DNA of 54,880 bases, taken from assembly GCA_905372155.1 (NCBI GenBank), contig CAJPNZ010000007.1:1-54880 (forward strand), given 5' to 3'. The translations under genes were made by a program, and so were the position numbers. The notes beneath the pieces were generated by a model. It was not told where the DNA came from. It worked only from the letters and a program-made list of their open reading frames with translations, and searched no databases. The DNA is from Propionibacteriaceae bacterium. GTDB lineage: Bacteria > Actinomycetota > Actinomycetes > Propionibacteriales > Propionibacteriaceae. Positions 8,833 through 17,773 of this stretch are shown piece by piece. The stretch's first letter is position 1; every line of letters begins with the position of its first letter.

Positions 8833-10668
8833 ATGAGTACTGCATCCGAGATCGTGGCCGCCGTCGGCGGACCCGAGAACATCCAGTCCCTGACCCACTG
8901 CGCCACACGGCTGCGTTTCGAACTGGTCGACGGCTCCGTCGTGGACACCGCCACGGTGGAGTCCATCAACGGGGTGATGGGAGCGGTGCCCCAGTCGGGA
9001 GATCGCTACCAGGTCATCATCGGCGGCGCCGTCGACACCGTGTTCAACGAGATCAACTCCCTGCCCGAGATGAGTTCCCGCAAGCCCATGAGCGACGCGG
9101 ACGTCAAGGCTGCCGCCCGGTCCAAGGCGCGCGGCAAGGTGGCCTGGCTGGACAACTTCTTCGAATATCTGTCGGACAGCTTCCGTCCGCTGCTCGGCGT
9201 GCTGCTCGGGGCGTCGCTGATCCTCGCCTTCGCGGCCGTGCTGGACGCCTTCGGGGTCTTCGACTTCCAGTCCGAGACCAAGGCCGCCCAGTGGGTGTTC
9301 CTCGACGCGATGTGGCGTGGCGTGTTCTACTTCCTGCCCATCGCGGTGGCCTACAACGCATCGAAGAAGCTCGACGTGGACCCGTGGCTGGGTGCGGTCA
9401 TCATGGGTGCGTTGATGACCCCCAACTTCATCAGCCTCGGCAGTAAGGCCTACACCGAGACCTCGGAGGGCAGCGGCCTCTTCACGGAGGCCCTGAAGTT
9501 TGCCGAGACCACCTGCGTGAAGAACCCGACCTTGGGAACCGAGTCCTGCACAGTGAACATCTTCGGGTTGCCTTTGCAGCTCAACGACTACGGTGGCCAG
9601 GTCTTCGTGCCGTTGATCATGGCCGCCGTGCTGGCCCTGGTGTACCGCTTCTGGAAACGGATCTTCCCGGAGAACGTCCAGATGGTCTTCGTTCCCTTCT
9701 GCTCCATGGTCATCATGATCCCGCTCACCGCCTTCCTGCTCGGCCCCATCGGCATCTGGGCCGGCTCCGGCATCGGTGACGGCCTGTCCTGGCTGAACGG
9801 GCACGCTCCCATCGTTTTCGCCATCCTGATCCCGATGATCTACCCGTTCCTCGTGCCGCTCGGGCTCCACTGGCCCCTGAACGCCCTGATGCTGCTGAAC
9901 ATCGACAATCTCGGCTACGACTTCATCCAGGGCCCCATGGGTGTGTGGAACTTCGCATGCTTCGGCGCGACGGCCGCCGTGCTGGTGCTGGCCTTCCGCG
10001 ACAAGGACGCCACGATGAAGCAGACCGCATCCGGTGCTCTCATCGCAGGCCTGTTCGGCGGCATCTCCGAGCCCAGCCTCTACGGCATCCACCTGCGCTT
10101 CAAGCGCATCTATCCGCGCATGCTGATCGGGTGTTTCGTGGGCGGCGTCACGATCGGCCTGCTGAGCACCTTCTTCACGGAGGGAGACGTCAGGGGCGTC
10201 ACCACCGGCGCCTTCGCGTTCACGTCGCTGCTGACCATCCCGGTGTTCAGCCCGATGTGGATCTACGCCATCTCCGTGGTGGTTTCCTTCACCGTCGCCC
10301 TGTTCGCGGTCCTGATCTCCGACTACCGCACCCCCGAGGAGAAGGCCGCTGCCCGGCGCGCCGCCGAGCCCGCCGAGGCCGCTGAACCACGGGTGATCGT
10401 CGTCGGTGACGTCGAGACCAACCAGGCCAAGCAGTGGGTCACCGCACTCGGCGGGGAGGGGAATGTGCGTTCCATCGAGGCCATCGCCGAGACCCGGGTG
10501 CGGGTCGAGGTCGCAGACGACTCCAAGGTCGATGTCGACGCCCTGAAACGGGCCGGGCTGGCTGCTGCCGTCAAGGTCGGCGACGGGGTCTGGCACCTCG
10601 TGGCCGGCCTGGAAGCAGCCCAGTACGCGGAGGGAATGCGCCGACGAGTGGCTTCCAGCGTCAGCTGA
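8833..10668 (+). CDS. PTS sugar permease EIIBC with a second, Cys-less EIIB-like domain
   Basis: 611 residues. The N-terminal EIIB (about 1-85) has the phosphocysteine Cys23 in THCATRLRFEL. The EIIC membrane domain (about 105-500) has about ten hydrophobic segments and GGISEPSLYGIHLRFKR, a motif of the beta-glucoside/sucrose/trehalose branch of the glucose superfamily; the exact sugar cannot be told. An Ala/Glu-rich linker leads to residues about 530-605, which repeat the EIIB pattern (WVTALGGEGNVRSIEAIAETRVRVEV). There the C-x-T-R cysteine is Ala552, so this copy cannot carry phosphate. The gene ends at a strong terminator, making a two-gene operon with the EIIA-HPr-EI fusion. Confidence 0.92.
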   Translation: MSTASEIVAAVGGPENIQSLTHCATRLRFELVDGSVVDTATVESINGVMGAVPQSGDRYQVIIGGAVDTVFNEINSLPEMSSRKPMSDADVKAAARSKARGKVAWLDNFFEYLSDSFRPLLGVLLGASLILAFAAVLDAFGVFDFQSETKAAQWVFLDAMWRGVFYFLPIAVAYNASKKLDVDPWLGAVIMGALMTPNFISLGSKAYTETSEGSGLFTEALKFAETTCVKNPTLGTESCTVNIFGLPLQLNDYGGQVFVPLIMAAVLALVYRFWKRIFPENVQMVFVPFCSMVIMIPLTAFLLGPIGIWAGSGIGDGLSWLNGHAPIVFAILIPMIYPFLVPLGLHWPLNALMLLNIDNLGYDFIQGPMGVWNFACFGATAAVLVLAFRDKDATMKQTASGALIAGLFGGISEPSLYGIHLRFKRIYPRMLIGCFVGGVTIGLLSTFFTEGDVRGVTTGAFAFTSLLTIPVFSPMWIYAISVVVSFTVALFAVLISDYRTPEEKAAARRAAEPAEAAEPRVIVVGDVETNQAKQWVTALGGEGNVRSIEAIAETRVRVEVADDSKVDVDALKRAGLAAAVKVGDGVWHLVAGLEAAQYAEGMRRRVASSVS

Positions 10669-10680
10669 CTTTCCTTTGCC

Positions 10681-10720
10681 GTGAGGCCTCCGGGATACCC
10701 CGGAGGCCTCACTTCTTTTC
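10681..10720 (+). terminator. Rho-independent terminator of PTS operon
   Basis: Perfect 14-bp stem (10681-10694 with 10699-10712), four-base loop ATAC, then TTCTTTTC. Confidence 0.9.
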
Positions 10721-10896
10721 ATGGATCAATCTTTTCGGGTGTCTCAGGAATAGCGATGAGGTTTGGTGGTGGTCTTACGGCGGACTAGTGTGCATTCGGT
10801 CGTCGTTTTCACTCGGAGTGGAGATCTGAGAAGGGGAAGGGAAACGAGGGCCTTTGTGGACCCGGGTGGGTCCTTCGTACAAGGAAAGGCAGAACC

Positions 10897-13800
10897 TTGC
10901 GAAGTAGGAAACTACTTGCCGTTGCGGGTGCCCTGGCGCTCGTTCTTCCGGCGTCCGTGGCCACGGCGGACGAACCGAGCGAGAAAGACCTGGCCAGTCT
11001 GATAGCCCCGGCCCCGGCCGGGGCGATCCGGGACACCGCGACCAAGGAGAGTGTCGGCGGCAAGGCCAAGGTCACCATCATGGTGGAACTCAAGGACGAT
11101 CCCGTCGCCGTGGTCAAGGCGAAGAACGGAGGTGAGATTGATCCCAGCCGGGAGAAGCAGGTCGAGGACAAGTTGTCGGGCATCCAGGATCAGGTTGCCG
11201 AGACCATCAAGGCCAAGGGTGGCGCCGTCGAGAGCAAGATGCAGTCAGCCTTCAACGGCATGCGCGTGAGCATCGACAGCAGTGAACTGAAGGCGCTCGA
11301 GGCCCTGCCCGAGGTCAAGGCCATCCGTTCCGCCCCCGTCCATGGCCGCGACAACACCCACGGTGTCCCTGTGATCGGCACCCCGAAGGTGTGGGAGGGT
11401 GCCGGTGGGGTGTCCGGATACACGGGTGAGGGCGTCAAGGTAGCCGTTCTGGACACCGGAATCGACTACACCCATGCCACTTTCGGTGGCCCGGGAACAG
11501 TCGATGCGTTCAACGAGCAAACCGCCTCCGCCACCCCCAACCCGGCCTGGTACGGGCCCGACGCACCGCACGTCAAGGGCGGGATCGACCTCGTCGGTGA
11601 CGAGTACAACGGTTCGAACACCCCGCAGCCCGACAACAACCCCATTGACTGCGCCAGGGCCGGGCACGGCACCCACGTCGCCGGCACGGTCGGTGGGGCC
11701 GGTGTTCTCGCCGACGGGACGACCTACAGCGGCGCCTACGATCAGAAAACTTACGACAACGAATTCAGGGTGGGGCCAGGTGTCGCGCCCAAGGCCGAGC
11801 TCTACTCGGTTCGCGTCTTCGGTTGCACGGGAGCCACGAACGTCACCACGGAAGCCATCGACTGGGCCGTGAAGAACAAGATGGACGTGATCAACATGTC
11901 GCTCGGCTCGCCGTACGGCAAGAGCTCCGACGCCGATGCGATCGCGGCCTCCAACGCCGTCGCCGCGGGTGTCGTCGTGCTGGCCTCGGCCGGCAACTAC
12001 GGCTCGCAGCCCTACTTGACGAGCTCCCCGGCGGCCGGTGCCGGGGTCATCTCCGTTGCTGCCAGCGATCCCACGGAGAACTATCCGGGTGCGCAGCTCA
12101 CCGTCGATGGTGGCGACCCCATCCAGGCGATGAACGCCAATGACGCGAAACTTCCCGCCGGCGCCCCCGTGCATGTGCTCAAGGACGCGGCTGGCAACGT
12201 CTCCCTCGGCTGCCGCGACTCCGACTACGCCGATGTGCCGGAAGGCTCCGTCGTGGTCACCGCACGGGGCGACTGCGCCCGCGTCGCCCGCGCCATTTTC
12301 GGGCAGAAGCACAAAGCGGCTGCCGTGATCATGATCAACTCCAGCGACGACTACTCCGGGTTCGAGGGAAAAATCACCAACAACCCGAGCACCGGTGAGA
12401 AACTGGATGTGACGATCCCCTTCTTCAGTGTCAAGTCTTCCGACGGCGCAGCCGTGGCTGCCGCCGATGGCAAGCAGATGACCTTCACCGCGAACACGAT
12501 TCCCAACGCGAGTTTCGCCGGTTACGCCAGCTTCACCTCCGCAGGTCCGCGTAGCGGTGATTCCGCCCTGCGGCCCAGCGTGGTGGCTCCCGGCGCGTCC
12601 ATCGCCTCGGCCCGGGTCGGTTCCGGAACCGAAGCCAGCGTCCTGTCCGGCACCTCCATGGCCGCTCCACACGCGGCGGGCGTCGCGGCTCTCACCAAGC
12701 AGGCCCACCCGGCGTGGGATTCCCAGGAGATCTCGGCGGCGATCGTCTCGACGGCCGATGCCTCCAAGGTGAGCGACTACGGCCCCACTCGTGGCGGCGG
12801 CCTGGTGGATCCCGCGGACTCCACGTCCACGCAGGTCTTCGCGTTCGGTGACTCCACCGAGGTGGAGGGCAGGACGCTCCGTGATTCCACGGTCAGCTTC
12901 AACTATCAGGAATCCAACGGTTCCTTCGAGGGAACCAAGACGATAACCCTCGTCAACAAGGGCAGTTCGGAGGTCACCTTCACCGGGGAGATCAAGGCCT
13001 CCAGCCAGAGCCTGCATGCGCAGGTCGGTCTCAGCAACACCAAGGTCACGGTTCCTGCCGGCGGCACGGCCGATGTCACGGTGACCATGGGCCTCAAGGC
13101 GTCCGACGTGCCGAGCAGCCTCAAGACCGAGGGCTCCCCGAATTTCTACGAGGCCTCGGGTAACGTGCAGTTCACCTCCGGTGACAAGACTTTGAGCGTT
13201 CCCTACCTGCTGGTTCCTAGGTCCACCACCAAGGTGACCGGTCAGACGAGTTCCGACGCATCCACGATCAGCTTCCAGGATCAGGGTGGTGTCCACACGG
13301 CCAGGGGCGACCTGTTCGACTGGGGTATCACCGACCCGAAGGGCGACCTCCCGAAGGGCGCGGATGTGGAGGCGAGCGACGGTGTCGACATCGCCAACGT
13401 CGGTGTCCGCACTGCCACGCTCAATGGTGAGAAGACCCTGATGTTCGCGATCAACAGTCACACCCGTCACTCGAACGCGGCCAGCAACAAGTACTACGTC
13501 TCGATCGACACCAACGGTGACGGACAGGCCGACCGCGTCGTCTTCAGCGAGGATTCCGGGAAAAAACGAAAGGATTACTACGACGGTGTTCCCGAGGTGT
13601 TCGTCCAGGACCCGGTCAACGACAAGATCGCCGGATCGGGGAGCTACACCCTGGCACCCAGCAACTCCAGTACCGTGATTCTCCAAGCCAAGGCATCTGA
13701 CCTCGGTGTGACCGGCAGGTTCCAGTACTGGGTCGACACCGAGAGCGTCACCAACACCACCCTGAGGGACAGCACGGACGGTCATGCAACCTATGACCTG

Positions 13801-14100
13801 AACAACCAGCCCTTCAACGACGGCAAGGGCTTCTTGGTGCCCGCCAATGGTTCGAAGGACGTGTCCGTCCCACAGGGCAAGGCGGCAGAGGCCGAGGAAC
13901 AGAAGCTGCTCGGATGGATGGCAGTGGTCTTCGACAACGATCAGGGAACGCCCGAGGCGATCACGGGCGCGCTGACCGGAACCGGTCCGACCGAACCGGC
14001 TCCTTCGGGCTCGTCGACCCCGGGAGCTCCTGCCTCACCCACCCCGACCAGCAGGACCCCGGTCAAACCGGGCCTGCCCAAGACGGGAGACCTGGGATGA
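10897..14100 (+). CDS. secreted subtilisin-like (S8) protease with C-terminal LPKTG, paralog 1
   Basis: 1067 residues from TTG 10897, with AAGGAAAGG upstream; the paralog at 22217 starts at the matching codon with GTG. A signal peptide (RSRK, hydrophobic 6-19, likely cut after ATA near 24) leads to an I9-like propeptide (about 55-148). The S8 domain has Asp186 (VLDTG), His257 (GHGTHVAG) and Ser587 (SGTSMAAPHAAG), with a PA-like insert near 405-520. Immunoglobulin-like repeats follow (from about 640), including a calcium-loop-like DTNGDGQAD. The tail is Pro/Ser/Thr-rich and ends LPKTG (1060-1064) plus three residues, without the membrane helix and basic tail of normal sortase substrates. It probably degrades external proteins. 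Confidence 0.93.
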   Translation: MRSRKLLAVAGALALVLPASVATADEPSEKDLASLIAPAPAGAIRDTATKESVGGKAKVTIMVELKDDPVAVVKAKNGGEIDPSREKQVEDKLSGIQDQVAETIKAKGGAVESKMQSAFNGMRVSIDSSELKALEALPEVKAIRSAPVHGRDNTHGVPVIGTPKVWEGAGGVSGYTGEGVKVAVLDTGIDYTHATFGGPGTVDAFNEQTASATPNPAWYGPDAPHVKGGIDLVGDEYNGSNTPQPDNNPIDCARAGHGTHVAGTVGGAGVLADGTTYSGAYDQKTYDNEFRVGPGVAPKAELYSVRVFGCTGATNVTTEAIDWAVKNKMDVINMSLGSPYGKSSDADAIAASNAVAAGVVVLASAGNYGSQPYLTSSPAAGAGVISVAASDPTENYPGAQLTVDGGDPIQAMNANDAKLPAGAPVHVLKDAAGNVSLGCRDSDYADVPEGSVVVTARGDCARVARAIFGQKHKAAAVIMINSSDDYSGFEGKITNNPSTGEKLDVTIPFFSVKSSDGAAVAAADGKQMTFTANTIPNASFAGYASFTSAGPRSGDSALRPSVVAPGASIASARVGSGTEASVLSGTSMAAPHAAGVAALTKQAHPAWDSQEISAAIVSTADASKVSDYGPTRGGGLVDPADSTSTQVFAFGDSTEVEGRTLRDSTVSFNYQESNGSFEGTKTITLVNKGSSEVTFTGEIKASSQSLHAQVGLSNTKVTVPAGGTADVTVTMGLKASDVPSSLKTEGSPNFYEASGNVQFTSGDKTLSVPYLLVPRSTTKVTGQTSSDASTISFQDQGGVHTARGDLFDWGITDPKGDLPKGADVEASDGVDIANVGVRTATLNGEKTLMFAINSHTRHSNAASNKYYVSIDTNGDGQADRVVFSEDSGKKRKDYYDGVPEVFVQDPVNDKIAGSGSYTLAPSNSSTVILQAKASDLGVTGRFQYWVDTESVTNTTLRDSTDGHATYDLNNQPFNDGKGFLVPANGSKDVSVPQGKAAEAEEQKLLGWMAVVFDNDQGTPEAITGALTGTGPTEPAPSGSSTPGAPASPTPTSRTPVKPGLPKTGDLG

Positions 14101-14120
14101 GGGCCTGAGCCGGATCTGAA

Positions 14121-14166
14121 CCAAGGATGGCCCCCGCATCGGCGGGGGCCATCCTTGGTGATTTTC
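14121..14166 (+). terminator. terminator of protease 1
   Basis: Perfect 17-bp stem (14121-14137 with 14142-14158), loop ATCG, then GATTTTCT. It sits 20 bases after the stop, which shows that no missing C-terminal anchor is encoded just downstream. Confidence 0.9.
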
Positions 14167-14188
14167 TCTCCAGGATCTGAACCGGGGA

Positions 14189-14659
14189 TCAGATGTCCGA
14201 GGGATCCTCGGTGGGGGCGCCAACGAAAGTCGGGAGGCTGTCCTCGCACAACGTCGGGGAGGGGGTCGAACCGAAGCGGTAGTCGTAGGTGGTGTCCCCG
14301 ACCTTCACAACCACCTGCCAGCCATCCACCAAGGCTTGGGTATAAATTGCCCCGGGAATCGGGCAGCCCAGCGCGCCGGTCCTCCACGTTTTCTTGTGGG
14401 CCTCCACCAAGGTTGCCTCGGAGCCGGCCACGCCACGTTCGTTCAGGTCGGCCCTGATGGCTTCCATGTGGGTTGCCGGTGGCTCCACCACGGTCGTGCT
14501 GCTGGGCGGCGCCGTGGGGGCGGGCGCTATGATGGAAGGGAATCCTATGGGAGATTCTTCTGTTCTCGGATCTCCGGGATCAGCGGTGGCATCCACGACA
14601 CATGCGGCCACAGACACGGCCAACACCATTCCTGCAATTCCAGCCAATGGTTTCAACAT
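14189..14659 (-). CDS. putative lipoprotein (156 aa)
   Basis: The N-terminus (MLKPLAG, hydrophobic 5-18, lipobox VAAC20) predicts a lipoprotein held at the outer face of the membrane by Cys20. A Pro/Thr-rich spacer (about 28-62) leads to a small globular part with four cysteine/aromatic landmarks: GCPIPGAIYTQAL, a DGW turn, TYDYRFG and PTLCED. The GCPxPG...YRxG...LCE pattern recurs in small secreted proteins of unknown function, so I give no function. A near-consensus promoter places the start of transcription at or next to the ATG, and no Shine-Dalgarno sequence is visible, so translation is probably leaderless. It lies between a convergent protease gene and divergent ppdK. Confidence 0.8.
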   Translation of the reverse strand: MLKPLAGIAGMVLAVSVAACVVDATADPGDPRTEESPIGFPSIIAPAPTAPPSSTTVVEPPATHMEAIRADLNERGVAGSEATLVEAHKKTWRTGALGCPIPGAIYTQALVDGWQVVVKVGDTTYDYRFGSTPSPTLCEDSLPTFVGAPTEDPSDI

Positions 14660-14665
14660 GCAACA

Positions 14666-14693
14666 ATTTTACTCGAGGAACTAACGGCGTCAA
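14666..14693 (-). promoter_or_regulatory. promoter of the lipoprotein gene (leaderless type)
   Basis: On the minus strand TTGACG (14693-14688), a 16-base spacer, then TAAAAT (14671-14666), then six bases to the ATG. This is the classic leaderless layout of actinobacteria. Confidence 0.7.
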
Positions 14694-14732
14694 GGGCCTC
14701 GAGGTTTCACGGATCGAGGCAATGTGCGCAGA

Positions 14733-14763
14733 TTGACCGGTCCTCGCGGGAAACCGCTAAAGT
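14733..14763 (+). promoter_or_regulatory. candidate promoter of ppdK
   Basis: TTGACC (14733-14738) and TAAAGT (14758-14763), spacer 19 bases, which is slightly long, 51 bases upstream of the ATG. Confidence 0.4.
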
Positions 14764-14814
14764 TGAGGCCGGACGAGGTAGAACCGTCGCAACAATCAAG
14801 GGAGATAAACGCGA

Positions 14815-17469
14815 ATGAGCGAGAAACGCTACATCTACGACCTCTCGGAGGGTGACGCGACCATGCGTAACCTACTCGGGGGAAAGGGGGCGGGCGTCGC
14901 CGAGATGGCCCGGGTCGGGGTCCCTGTCCCCGACGCCTTCACCGTCACCACGACGGCCTGCGTGGAAACCATGAACCGGGGCGGCGAATGGCCCGACGGC
15001 CTGGCGGACGAGATCAACGCAGGCCTGACCCGGCTGGAGGAACGCACGGGACGCAAACTCGGCGGCTCCGAGAACCCGCTGCTGGTCTCGGTGCGCTCCG
15101 GCGCCGTGTTCTCCATGCCCGGCATGATGGACACCATCCTCAACCTCGGTGTCTCCGACGAGTCCGTGGCGGCCATCGCCGAGGAATCCGGCAACGAACG
15201 TTTCGCGTGGGACTGCTACCGCCGTTTCATCCAGATGTACGGCGAGGTGGTCGAGGGCGTCCCGGCCTACGCCTACGAGGACGCGCTGACCGAACTGAAG
15301 CGCAAGCGCGGCGTCGAGCTCGACACCGACCTGGGACCTGCGGACCTGAAGGAGCTGGTGGCCACCTTCAAGGAGATCAGCAACGAGCACCTGGGTGGCG
15401 AGTGGACCTCCGACCCGGTCGAACAGCTCCACCGGGCCGTGAACGCGGTGTTCCGTTCCTGGCAGAACCCCCGCGCCGAGGTGTACCGCCGCGCCAACAA
15501 CATTCCCTCCGACCTCGGCACCGCCGTCAACGTCATGCAGATGGTCTTCGGCAACCGCGGTGACGACTCCGCCACCGGCGTGTGCTTCACCCGCAACCCG
15601 TCGACGGGCGCCAAGGAACTCTACGGCGAGTTCCTCGTCAACGCCCAGGGCGAGGACGTGGTGGCTGGCATCCGCACCCCGCGGCCGCTCGCGGAGATGC
15701 GTGAGGTGCTGCCCGAGGCCTACGACGAGCTCATCGACACGATGCACCGCATGGAGTCCCACTACCGTGACATGCAGGACATGGAGTTCACCGTCGAGAA
15801 CGGCAAGCTGTTCCTGCTGCAGACCCGCAACGGCAAACGCACCGCGGCCGCCGCGCTGAAGGTGGCCTCCGACCTGGTGGACGAGGGGGTCATCACCAAG
15901 GAGGAGGCGCTGCTGCGCATTGAACCGGACCAGCTGGATCAGCTGCTGCATCCCGCCATCGACCCGTCACACGGCGAGAAACCCATCGCCAAGGGCCTTC
16001 CCGCATCCCCGGGGGCCGCGGTCGGCGAGGTGGTCTTCGATGCCGACACCGCCGCGGAGCGCGGCGGGCGTGGCGAAGCGGTGGTGCTGGTGCGCTACGA
16101 AACCACCCCCGACGACATCCACGGCGTGATCGTCGCCCAGGGCGTGCTCACCGCCCACGGCGGCATGACCTCCCACGCGGCCGTGGTGGCGCGCGGCATG
16201 GGCAAGCCCTGCGTCGCGGGCGCCTCCGGCATCCACATCGACGCCAAGGGCCGCACCCTCACCGTCGGGGACCGGGTCATCAAGGAGGGCGAGGTCATCA
16301 CCCTCGACGGCTCCACGGGCGACGTGTTCGGGCAGGAGATCAAACTGATCCCGCCGCGCATCAACGAGGACTTCCAGCGCGTGGTCACGTGGGCCGACGA
16401 GGTCCGCGAACTCGGGGTGCGCGCGAACGCCGACAACTTCGAGGACGCATCCAAGGCCCGCGAACTGGGCGCCGAGGGCATCGGGCTGTGCCGCACCGAA
16501 CACATGTTCATGGCCGCCGACCGGCTTCCCGCGGTTCGTCGCATGATCCTGGCGGAGACCCACGAGGCCCGCGCGGATGCGCTCGAGAAGATCCTGCCGA
16601 TGCAGCAGGCCGACTTCGAGGGCATCTTCACCGCGATGAAGGGGCTTCCCGTCACCGTCCGGCTCCTCGACCCGCCGCTGCACGAGTTCCTGCCGAACCT
16701 AGTGGAGCAGTCGCTGCTGGTGCAGCGTCTCGAATTGACGGGCGGCGACGCCTCCGAGCTGGAGGCCGCCCGCGCCACCCTCGCCCAGGTCAAGCGCCTC
16801 CACGAGCTCAACCCGATGCTCGGCACCCGTGGCTGCCGCCTGGCGATGCTCTACCCGGAGATCCCGGCCATGCAGACCCGAGCCATCATCCGGGCCGCCC
16901 TGGCGGTGCTGGAACGCGAGGGCGAGACGATCGGCGTGGAGATCATGATCCCCCTGGTGGCCCTGTCGAAGGAACTGGAGATCCAGCGCGAGATCGTGGA
17001 GAGGACGGTCGCCGAGGAGCTGAAGGCCGCCGGCAAGGATCTGGAGGTGACGGTCGGTACCATGATCGAGCTGCCGCGGGCCGCCTTGGTGGCGGACCAG
17101 ATTGCCGAGTACGCCGACTTCTTCAGCTTTGGCACCAACGACCTCACCCAAACCGGCATCGGCATCAGCCGCGACGACGCCGAGAACGGATTCCTCACCC
17201 AGTACGTCACGAGCAAGGTACTGGAACGCAACCCGTTCGAATCCATCGACGTGGACGGCGTGGGACAGCTGGTCGACATCGGTGTCGCGAAGGGACGCTC
17301 CGTCAAACCGAACCTGAAGACCGGTGTCTGCGGAGAACACGGCGGCGATCCGGACTCGGTGGAGTTCTTCCAGTCCGTCGGCCTGGACTACGTCTCCTGC
17401 TCCCCGTACCGGGTGCCGATCGCCCGTTTTGCGGCCGCCAAGGCGGTACTGAAACAGCGCGAGGACTGA
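14815..17469 (+). CDS. ppdK: pyruvate, phosphate dikinase
   Basis: 884 residues, normal for the family, with AAGGGAG upstream of the ATG. The N-terminal ATP-grasp nucleotide domain opens with LLGGKGAGVAEMA and contains VSVRSGAVFSMPGMMDTILNLG. The phosphohistidine domain has His454 in GGMTSHAAVVARGMGKPCVAG. The C-terminal TIM-barrel PEP/pyruvate domain has GLCRTEHMF, FFSFGTNDLTQTG and the catalytic Cys in GVCGEHGGDP. The enzyme interconverts pyruvate + ATP + Pi and PEP + AMP + PPi in the cytoplasm. In propionibacteria-like metabolism it feeds gluconeogenesis or works in pyrophosphate-saving glycolysis, and here it also supplies PEP for the PTS. It has its own promoter and terminator and so forms a single-gene unit. 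Confidence 0.97.
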   Translation: MSEKRYIYDLSEGDATMRNLLGGKGAGVAEMARVGVPVPDAFTVTTTACVETMNRGGEWPDGLADEINAGLTRLEERTGRKLGGSENPLLVSVRSGAVFSMPGMMDTILNLGVSDESVAAIAEESGNERFAWDCYRRFIQMYGEVVEGVPAYAYEDALTELKRKRGVELDTDLGPADLKELVATFKEISNEHLGGEWTSDPVEQLHRAVNAVFRSWQNPRAEVYRRANNIPSDLGTAVNVMQMVFGNRGDDSATGVCFTRNPSTGAKELYGEFLVNAQGEDVVAGIRTPRPLAEMREVLPEAYDELIDTMHRMESHYRDMQDMEFTVENGKLFLLQTRNGKRTAAAALKVASDLVDEGVITKEEALLRIEPDQLDQLLHPAIDPSHGEKPIAKGLPASPGAAVGEVVFDADTAAERGGRGEAVVLVRYETTPDDIHGVIVAQGVLTAHGGMTSHAAVVARGMGKPCVAGASGIHIDAKGRTLTVGDRVIKEGEVITLDGSTGDVFGQEIKLIPPRINEDFQRVVTWADEVRELGVRANADNFEDASKARELGAEGIGLCRTEHMFMAADRLPAVRRMILAETHEARADALEKILPMQQADFEGIFTAMKGLPVTVRLLDPPLHEFLPNLVEQSLLVQRLELTGGDASELEAARATLAQVKRLHELNPMLGTRGCRLAMLYPEIPAMQTRAIIRAALAVLEREGETIGVEIMIPLVALSKELEIQREIVERTVAEELKAAGKDLEVTVGTMIELPRAALVADQIAEYADFFSFGTNDLTQTGIGISRDDAENGFLTQYVTSKVLERNPFESIDVDGVGQLVDIGVAKGRSVKPNLKTGVCGEHGGDPDSVEFFQSVGLDYVSCSPYRVPIARFAAAKAVLKQRED

Positions 17470-17475
17470 ACCGGA

Positions 17476-17525
17476 CCAAGGAGGGCCGGGCCCGCACCGG
17501 GTCCGGCCCTCCTTTGGTTCCAAAG
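17476..17525 (+). terminator. terminator of ppdK
   Basis: Long GC-rich hairpin (CCAAGGAGGGCCGG paired with CCGGCCCTCCTTTGG, one bulge) starting seven bases after the stop. Confidence 0.8.
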
Positions 17526-17545
17526 TCAGATATAGCGGGAGATCA

Positions 17546-17581
17546 GGAGGCTCATTCACGGGTGGCGCGTCGACCAGCAAA
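17546..17581 (-). repeat. left copy of 36-bp imperfect inverted repeat
   Basis: Read on the minus strand this 36-mer matches 18285-18320 on the plus strand at 31 of 36 positions. Shared cores are TTTGCTGG, CGACGCGCC, GTGAAT and AGCCTCC. Confidence 0.75.
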
Positions 17582-17599
17582 ACCGCGTGGCTAAGATGG

Positions 17600-17616
17600 C
17601 TGTGAATAAGCCTCCA
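17600..17616 (+). repeat. 17-bp direct copy of repeat half
   Basis: CTGTGAATAAGCCTCCA occurs here and, identically, at 18305-18321. It also faces the left 36-mer as a local inverted pair (17546-17559 against 17602-17615, 13 of 14 paired). Confidence 0.75.
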
Positions 17617-17773
17617 AGAACCGTCGTGTGGGCTTGTCTGGGCCAACCGCACGGCCTTGACCCTGAATTTTGTGGCCGGCCCTGGTCCGTCGGCATCAGG
17701 CCGATTCGTTGGACAGCCGAAATGATGCGAAGGCGAATTGAAACGCGACGATGGTGTTATAGGGGGATGTGAT

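Larger units (their letters stand above)
17526..17773. other. intergenic stretch with repeat copies, no gene seen
   Basis: Between the ppdK terminator and the next gene I see no supported coding sequence. The stretch holds the left copy of a 36-bp inverted repeat and an extra 17-bp half copy, and base composition falls from here to about 18.9 kb. Confidence 0.6.

Noticed and set aside
6166..10722. 1518-codon open frame on the minus strand
   Set aside because: It runs antisense across two PTS genes with full catalytic motifs, and its His/Asp/Gly-rich product matches nothing; this is a GC-rich shadow frame.
11245..13785. 846-codon minus-strand open frame
   Set aside because: It is a shadow of the S8 protease; the forward frame has the signal peptide and catalytic triad.
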